From Peptococcaceae bacterium (GTDB taxonomy: Bacteria > Bacillota > Peptococcia > Peptococcales > Peptococcaceae), in NCBI GenBank assembly GCA_017399005.1, contig JAFQEO010000009.1, forward strand, positions 80,309 through 144,308: 64,000 nt of DNA, given 5' to 3'. Under the pieces are notes generated by a model. That model was not told where the DNA came from. It saw only the letters and a list, made by a program, of their open reading frames with translations, and searched no databases. Position numbers and translations under genes: made by a program. This document shows positions 60,015-64,000 of this stretch, in pieces. Within the stretch, counting starts at the first letter, position 1. The number at the start of each line of letters is the position of its first letter.

Positions 60015-60557
60015 TTAATAGTTTTCAGCTTTGATTCTGAAGTAAGCTTTTGGATGTGCGCATACCGGGCAGATTTCTGGAGCTTCTTCGCCTTCATATA
60101 CATGACCGCAGTTGCCGCAATGCCATTTTACTGCTTCTTCGGATTTGAATACTTTGCCTTCTTTTACGTTTTCCAGCAGTTTCAGGTAACGTTCTTCGTG
60201 TTCTTTTTCTACTGCTGCTACGCCTTCAAATAAGAATGCGATGTGGTCAAAGCCTTCTTCTTTTGCAACTTTTGCAAATTCAGCGTACATCTGGGTCCAT
60301 TCTTCGTTTTCGCCAGCTGCTGCTGCTGCCAGGTTTTCCATGGTACCGTCGATTTTGCCGCCGTTTGCTAATTTAAACCACATTTTTGCATGTTCTTTTT
60401 CGTTTGCTGCGGTTTCTTCGAAGATTTCTGCAATCTGTACATAACCGTCTTTTCTAGCCTGGGAAGCGAAGTAGGTGTATTTGTTACGAGCCATAGATTC
60501 GCCTGCAAATGCGTATAATAAGTTTTCTAATGTTTTGCTGCCTTTTAATTCTGCCAT
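60015..60557 (-). CDS. Rubrerythrin
   Basis: A 180-residue non-haem iron protein that removes hydrogen peroxide in anaerobes. The diiron four-helix domain (1-135) shows E20 ([12 protein letters not shown]), E53-x2-H56 (EKEH) and E117-x2-H120 (EKEHEERY). The C-terminal rubredoxin-like domain binds iron through C147-x2-C150 and C163-x2-C166. AAGGGGGA precedes the ATG. Monocistronic with own terminator, typical of an oxidative-stress gene; this supports an anaerobic or microaerophilic lifestyle. Confidence 0.94.
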   Translation of the reverse strand: MAELKGSKTLENLLYAFAGESMARNKYTYFASQARKDGYVQIAEIFEETAANEKEHAKMWFKLANGGKIDGTMENLAAAAAGENEEWTQMYAEFAKVAKEEGFDHIAFLFEGVAAVEKEHEERYLKLLENVKEGKVFKSEEAVKWHCGNCGHVYEGEEAPEICPVCAHPKAYFRIKAENY

Positions 60558-60701
60558 GATAGTGTCCCCCTTGAGATTGTATTGTAATTTTTTTCTTTAT
60601 ATCAGGTTCAGCTTCATTAATTGCTGACACTTAATATATACCACGATATCTTTTTTCTAAACAGCTTTTTAACAAAATTCTAAAATTTTTCTGTTATTTT
60701 T

Positions 60702-62255
60702 TTAAGACAGTTTGGTTGTCCATTTTTCGCAGTTCCATACATCGGTTACCACATCGCGATAAAATTCCGGTTCGTGACAGATAATCAGCACAGTACCTTT
60801 GTATTCCTGCAGTGCGCGTTTTAATTCGTCTTTGGCATCCACATCCAGGTGGTTGGTCGGTTCGTCCAGTACCAGCACATTGGTTTCGCGGTTCATCAGT
60901 TTGCACAGACGCACTTTTGCTTTTTCACCGCCGGATAATACCTGAATTTTGCTTTCAATATGTTTGGTGGTTAAACCGCATCGAGCCAGCGCCGCACGCA
61001 CTTCCTGCTGGGTAAAGTGCGGGAATTCATCCCATACTTCCTGCAGACAGGTTTTGTCGGTTGGTTTGGTTTCCTGTTCAAAATAACCGATTTCCAGGTT
61101 CTGGCCTTTCATCACATCGCCGGAGATAGACGGAATTTCGCCCAGAAGGCTTCTCAACAGTGTGGTTTTCCCAATCCCGTTGGCACCTACCAGAGCCACT
61201 TTCTGACCGCGTTCCAGCAGTAAATCCAGTGGTTTCGACAGCGGTTTATCGTAACCGATTACCAGCTCTTTTGTTTCAAAAATCAGTTTGCTGGTGGTAC
61301 GGCCCATAATAAACTGGAAGGATGGTTTTGGTTTTTCGGCTGCCAGCTCGATAAGCTCCATTTTATCCAGTTTTTTCTGACGGGACATCGCCATATTTCT
61401 GGTGGATACACGGGCTTTGTTGCGGGCAACGAAATCTTTCAGCTCGGCAATTTCCTGCTGCTGTGCATGATAAGCCGCTTCCTGCTGCTGTTTTTTTACT
61501 TCGTAGATACGGCGGAAGTTGTCATAATCCCCTACATAGCGGTCCAGTTTCTGGTTTTCCATATGATAAATCAGGTTGATTACACTGTTTAAGAACGGAA
61601 TATCGTGAGAAATCAGCAGGAATGCGTTTTCGTAATCCTGCAGATAGCGTTTCAGCCAGTTGATGTGAGATTCATCCAGATAGTTGGTCGGTTCGTCCAG
61701 CAGTAAAATATCCGGTTTTTCCAGCAGTAATTTTGCCAGCAGAATTTTTGTACGCTGACCGCCGCTTAAATCCTCAACATCACGATCCAGACCGATATCA
61801 TTTAACCCCAGATGATGTGCTACCTCTTCAATTTTGCTGTCGATTACATAAAAATCGTTGGTATCCAGCAGTTCCTGCATATCGCCAACATCAGCCATCA
61901 GTTCATCCAGTTCTTCGCCTTCCAGTTCACCCATTTTCATGTAGCTGTCGGTAATCTGCTGCTCGATGTCATATAAATACTGGAATGCGCTTTTCAGCAC
62001 ATCGCGGATGGTCATGCCCCGTTCCAGCACCGCATGCTGATCCAGATAACCTACACGCACACGTTTTGCCCATTCGATTTTACCAGCATCTGGCATCAGT
62101 TTGCCGGTGATAATATTGATAAAGGTGGATTTCCCTTCGCCGTTGGCCCCAACCAGACCAATGTGTTCCCCTTTTAACAGACGGAAGGAAACATCATCAA
62201 AAATCGCTCTGTCGCCAAAGCCGTGGCTTAAATGTTCAACGGTTAAAATACTCAT
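60702..62255 (-). CDS. ABC-F family ATPase (second copy in window)
   Basis: A 517-residue soluble protein with two ABC domains: Walker A GANGEGKST and GANGIGKTT, signatures LSGGQRTK and LSGGEKAKVRL, Walker B DILLLDEPTNYLDE and NVLVLDEPTNHLDV, both with the catalytic Glu. The linker between domains (about 230-300) carries the charged helices typical of ABC-F translation factors. It could be a housekeeping factor or an antibiotic-resistance type; not resolvable by eye. ATG 62253-62255 follows AAAGGAG. No strong terminator downstream. Confidence 0.9.
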   Translation of the reverse strand: MSILTVEHLSHGFGDRAIFDDVSFRLLKGEHIGLVGANGEGKSTFINIITGKLMPDAGKIEWAKRVRVGYLDQHAVLERGMTIRDVLKSAFQYLYDIEQQITDSYMKMGELEGEELDELMADVGDMQELLDTNDFYVIDSKIEEVAHHLGLNDIGLDRDVEDLSGGQRTKILLAKLLLEKPDILLLDEPTNYLDESHINWLKRYLQDYENAFLLISHDIPFLNSVINLIYHMENQKLDRYVGDYDNFRRIYEVKKQQQEAAYHAQQQEIAELKDFVARNKARVSTRNMAMSRQKKLDKMELIELAAEKPKPSFQFIMGRTTSKLIFETKELVIGYDKPLSKPLDLLLERGQKVALVGANGIGKTTLLRSLLGEIPSISGDVMKGQNLEIGYFEQETKPTDKTCLQEVWDEFPHFTQQEVRAALARCGLTTKHIESKIQVLSGGEKAKVRLCKLMNRETNVLVLDEPTNHLDVDAKDELKRALQEYKGTVLIICHEPEFYRDVVTDVWNCEKWTTKLS

Positions 62256-62398
62256 CAATAAACTCCTTTGTTTCATCTATTTGCCATGGGCATACGCACC
62301 CATTTTATACATTACACTACTGATATTGTACTGAAAAATCCGCCGTCACACAAGCCCCCGCCCTGTTTTCTTTTACGCTTTTTCCTGCATTCTGATGA

Positions 62399-63619
62399 TT
62401 ATCCGCTATTCAGAAACCGGCTCTGATGATCCGGCACCCACACATAGTTTACCGCATCCAGAAACAGTTCCCCATTTATGCGATACTGCTGCAGACTGCC
62501 CTCTGCCACACGGCGCAGCTTATGGGGGATAATCCGCTCCTTCTCCGGCAGCCCGATTGCATAAACGCTGTGCAGAATTTTAAGGCTCCCGTTTTCCTCA
62601 CCCAGATAAAGCATGGCATGGCCCGGAAAGTATAAAATGCTGCCCGGCATCAGCTCTCGAATAAAGGTTTCTTTCTGTGCCCGGTTTTCCGGGCATCGCT
62701 CCACACCGAACATCTGAATCTGCCGGCAGCTGTTTCGCGGAACCTGCAATCCAAAGGTTGCATACACATCCATCACCAGCGATGTGCAGTCCCGATGAAA
62801 ATTGGAACCGCCCCAGCCATAGGGTTCACCCAGCAGTTTTTTTGCCTGGCTGATAATATTCTGTGCCGAGAACGGCAGAAATCCTGGAATTATACCGCCA
62901 TCCCTCGGCACCCGCAGTTGTTCTACTGCAAAATTTCCGTTTCTATCTTTTGTCGGCAGCCCCAGCACAAAAGCATCGCGAGTGACATCATACAGCGGCA
63001 GCTGTGTTCCCATGAAAAGCATCTGTTTTTTGCAGATTCCCTCTCTTCCGGTATAGCAAAGCGAATAACAGCCATCGGCTACTGTCACAGTATCGAGGCT
63101 GGAACAGTACTGCCGCCAGCGAAAATTATCGGGTTCCAGAGCCAGAGTATTTCGCAGTACCCATCCCTGCACCTGCGCCGTAATAATATAGCACCAGATT
63201 TTTTCTACATCTTCACAGACAAGCAGAACCGGCTCCCCGATTTTTAAAACAGAAACCGCAAAACGGTCCAGTTCACCAATTTCATCTTTGCGATAACTGC
63301 CCGCCATCGTGGGATATGCACGAATGAGCGCATTCTGTACTGCCACAGCACATCGCATCGCAAACATATCATCTGGCAGAGACGCGTATATTTTTCGTTT
63401 TAAGCTGTTATAAAACGCTTCACCATAGCAAATACCACTGCCATTATATCGTGGCTCCTGCCCCAGTTTTTCAAGGTGAAAGGCCATTTCAATCTGCTCC
63501 GGTGCCAGTGTCATCTCGGTATCCGCTAAATCTGTCAGCCCGGTTTCTTCCCGCTGAAGATTGCGCCAGTTTATCGCCGCAATCTGCCGCTGATTTAAAA
63601 CAATCCGGCTGGAATACAT
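62399..63619 (-). CDS. NlpC/P60 peptidase with SH3-like N-terminal region
   Basis: A 406-residue protein. Residues about 100-235 hold two SH3b-like segments (KIGEPVLLVCEDVEKIWCYIITAQVQGWVLR and later), resembling the SH3b1 domain preceding NlpC/P60. The peptidase is at about 255-375: GEPYGWGGSNFHRDCTSLVMD with catalytic C278 and PGHAMLYLG with H334. No signal peptide is visible, so it may act in the cytoplasm on murein peptides, like YkfC, or be exported otherwise. ATG 63617-63619 follows AAGGAGGAA; the longer upstream frame runs through tRNAs and is rejected. Confidence 0.85.
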   Translation of the reverse strand: MYSSRIVLNQRQIAAINWRNLQREETGLTDLADTEMTLAPEQIEMAFHLEKLGQEPRYNGSGICYGEAFYNSLKRKIYASLPDDMFAMRCAVAVQNALIRAYPTMAGSYRKDEIGELDRFAVSVLKIGEPVLLVCEDVEKIWCYIITAQVQGWVLRNTLALEPDNFRWRQYCSSLDTVTVADGCYSLCYTGREGICKKQMLFMGTQLPLYDVTRDAFVLGLPTKDRNGNFAVEQLRVPRDGGIIPGFLPFSAQNIISQAKKLLGEPYGWGGSNFHRDCTSLVMDVYATFGLQVPRNSCRQIQMFGVERCPENRAQKETFIRELMPGSILYFPGHAMLYLGEENGSLKILHSVYAIGLPEKERIIPHKLRRVAEGSLQQYRINGELFLDAVNYVWVPDHQSRFLNSG

Positions 63620-63712
63620 CCCGTTTCCTCCTTTATAAAATTTCGTAAAACACCAGTAACAGTATATTCCGTCTCTCAGAAAAATGTCATGGTATATACC
63701 GATTTTAAACAT

Positions 63713-63746
63713 AAAAAAACCAGCCTGCAGATTGTCTACAGACTGG
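63713..63746 (-). terminator. Terminator of the rRNA-tRNA operon
   Basis: On the minus strand CCAGTCTGTAGA pairs with TCTGCAGGCTGG, then seven T residues, just after tRNA-Tyr. Confidence 0.9.
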
Positions 63747-63759
63747 CGTATATATAAGA

Positions 63760-63841
63760 TGGAGGGAGAAGGATTCGAACCTTCGAAGGCGGTGCCAACG
63801 GATTTACAGTCCGTCCCCTTTGGCCTCTCGGGAATCCCTCC
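63760..63841 (-). tRNA. tRNA-Tyr (GUA)
   Basis: An 82-base class II tRNA with a long variable arm. On the minus strand the acceptor arm pairs GGAGGGA with TCCCTCC, discriminator A; the anticodon loop CTGTAAA gives GUA; the T arm reads GAAGG-TTCGAAT-CCTTC. The CCA end is not encoded. It lies 23 bp after tRNA-Asn in the rRNA operon. Confidence 0.96.
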
Positions 63842-63864
63842 ATGATAAAAATAAGCAAAAAAAA

Positions 63865-63940
63865 TGGCTCCCCAAACTGGACTCGAACCAGTGACATCAT
63901 GATTAACAGTCATGCGCTCTACCGACTGAGCTATTGAGGA
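63865..63940 (-). tRNA. tRNA-Asn (GUU)
   Basis: A 76-base tRNA including an encoded CCA. On the minus strand the acceptor pairs TCCTCAA with TTGGGGA (one U-G), then TAGCTCAG begins the D arm, the anticodon loop CTGTTAA gives GUU, and the T arm is ACTGG-TTCGAGT-CCAGT. It sits 5 bp after the 5S rRNA. Confidence 0.96.
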
Positions 63941-63945
63941 GCATA

Positions 63946-64000
63946 TCCTGGCAATGACCTACTCTCCCACGAAAAGAATACGCAGTACCATCGGCGCTGG
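63946..64000 (-). rRNA. rrf: 5S ribosomal RNA, 3' part (cut by window edge)
   Basis: The last 55 bases on the minus strand include CGCCGATGGTACTGCG and end GGGAGAGTAGGTCATTGCC-AGG, the conserved 3' end of bacterial 5S rRNA. The 5' part and the rest of the rRNA operon lie beyond the window. Confidence 0.93.

Noticed and set aside
63620..63913. N-terminal extension of the NlpC/P60 frame by 98 codons
   Set aside because: The extension reads through tRNA-Tyr and tRNA-Asn and the rRNA operon terminator. A perfect ribosome site precedes the ATG at 63617-63619.

Overview
The window looks like a chromosomal segment of a low-to-moderate GC member of the Bacillota (Firmicutes), possibly a Negativicute. 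The evidence is CodY, a YlbJ/TmcAL/YceD/L32 cluster, an RsiV-like sigma/anti-sigma pair, strong AGGAGG-type ribosome binding sites, frequent TTG and GTG starts, and secreted proteins carrying copper-amine-oxidase-like N-terminal domains. The lineage call is an inference; no marker here fixes the genus. The window ends inside an rRNA operon (5S, tRNA-Asn, tRNA-Tyr on the minus strand). I see no prophage, insertion sequence or CRISPR array.

Layout. 1-1.1 kb: start of an M20 peptidase and a YheO-type regulator. 1.2-6.6 kb: a glycolytic operon, pgk-tpiA-gpmI-eno-secG, from one strong promoter. 6.6-7.7 kb: two small paralogous helix-turn-helix genes. 7.7-9.7 kb: a sigma factor, an overlapping membrane anti-sigma-like protein and a small secreted protein. 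9.7-12.1 kb: a large secreted N-acetylmuramoyl-L-alanine amidase. 12.3-14.8 kb: argF and argG, separated by a 102-bp palindrome. 14.9-20.3 kb: a GHL10 glycoside hydrolase-like protein, a broken YgjP-type metallohydrolase, a Na/Pi cotransporter, obgE and a small hypothetical gene. 20.6-24.3 kb: a GntR-controlled ABC exporter operon. 24.3-25.9 kb: an RsiV-like anti-sigma with its ECF sigma. 26.0-26.4 kb: a promoter and terminator enclosing about 290 nt without a convincing gene. 26.4-35.4 kb: a dicarboxylate/amino acid symporter, hpt, carB and pyrE, and an amino acid ABC importer.

35.5-39.4 kb: comF, divergent from a radical SAM/DUF4130 putative DNA-repair pair, then codY. 39.5-43.9 kb: a 161-bp palindrome, dusB, an aminotransferase and an ABC-F ATPase with an unusual second nucleotide site. 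44.0-46.2 kb: a CmpB-type membrane protein and a family 8 glycosyltransferase. 46.4-49.6 kb: two tandem paralogous DHA2-type efflux transporters. 49.6-50.3 kb: a Phd/ParE-type toxin-antitoxin pair with a perfect 22-bp operator. 50.3-53.3 kb: a long SDR enzyme with an odd C-terminal domain, convergent with a double flavodoxin-like protein. 53.4-56.9 kb: rpmF-yceD, divergent from tmcAL-ylbJ. 57.0-59.4 kb: a secreted protein sharing the amidase N-terminal domain, and a lipoprotein. 59.3-62.3 kb: two very small genes, a third long palindrome, rubrerythrin and a second ABC-F. 62.4-64.0 kb: an NlpC/P60 protein, two tRNAs and the 5S end.

Most genes are housekeeping. Themes that link them are envelope maintenance and stress (amidase, GHL10, NlpC/P60, two sigma/anti-sigma pairs, GntR-ABC exporter), arginine and pyrimidine synthesis (argF, argG, carB, pyrE; no carA nearby) and central glycolysis. 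The most distinctive unexplained features are three long near-palindromes (13.7, 39.6 and 59.8 kb), the candidate non-coding transcript at 26.07-26.36 kb, the treble-clef-like tail on the SDR enzyme, and the Glu-to-Gln change in one ABC-F protein. I found no clear-cut new multi-gene system.
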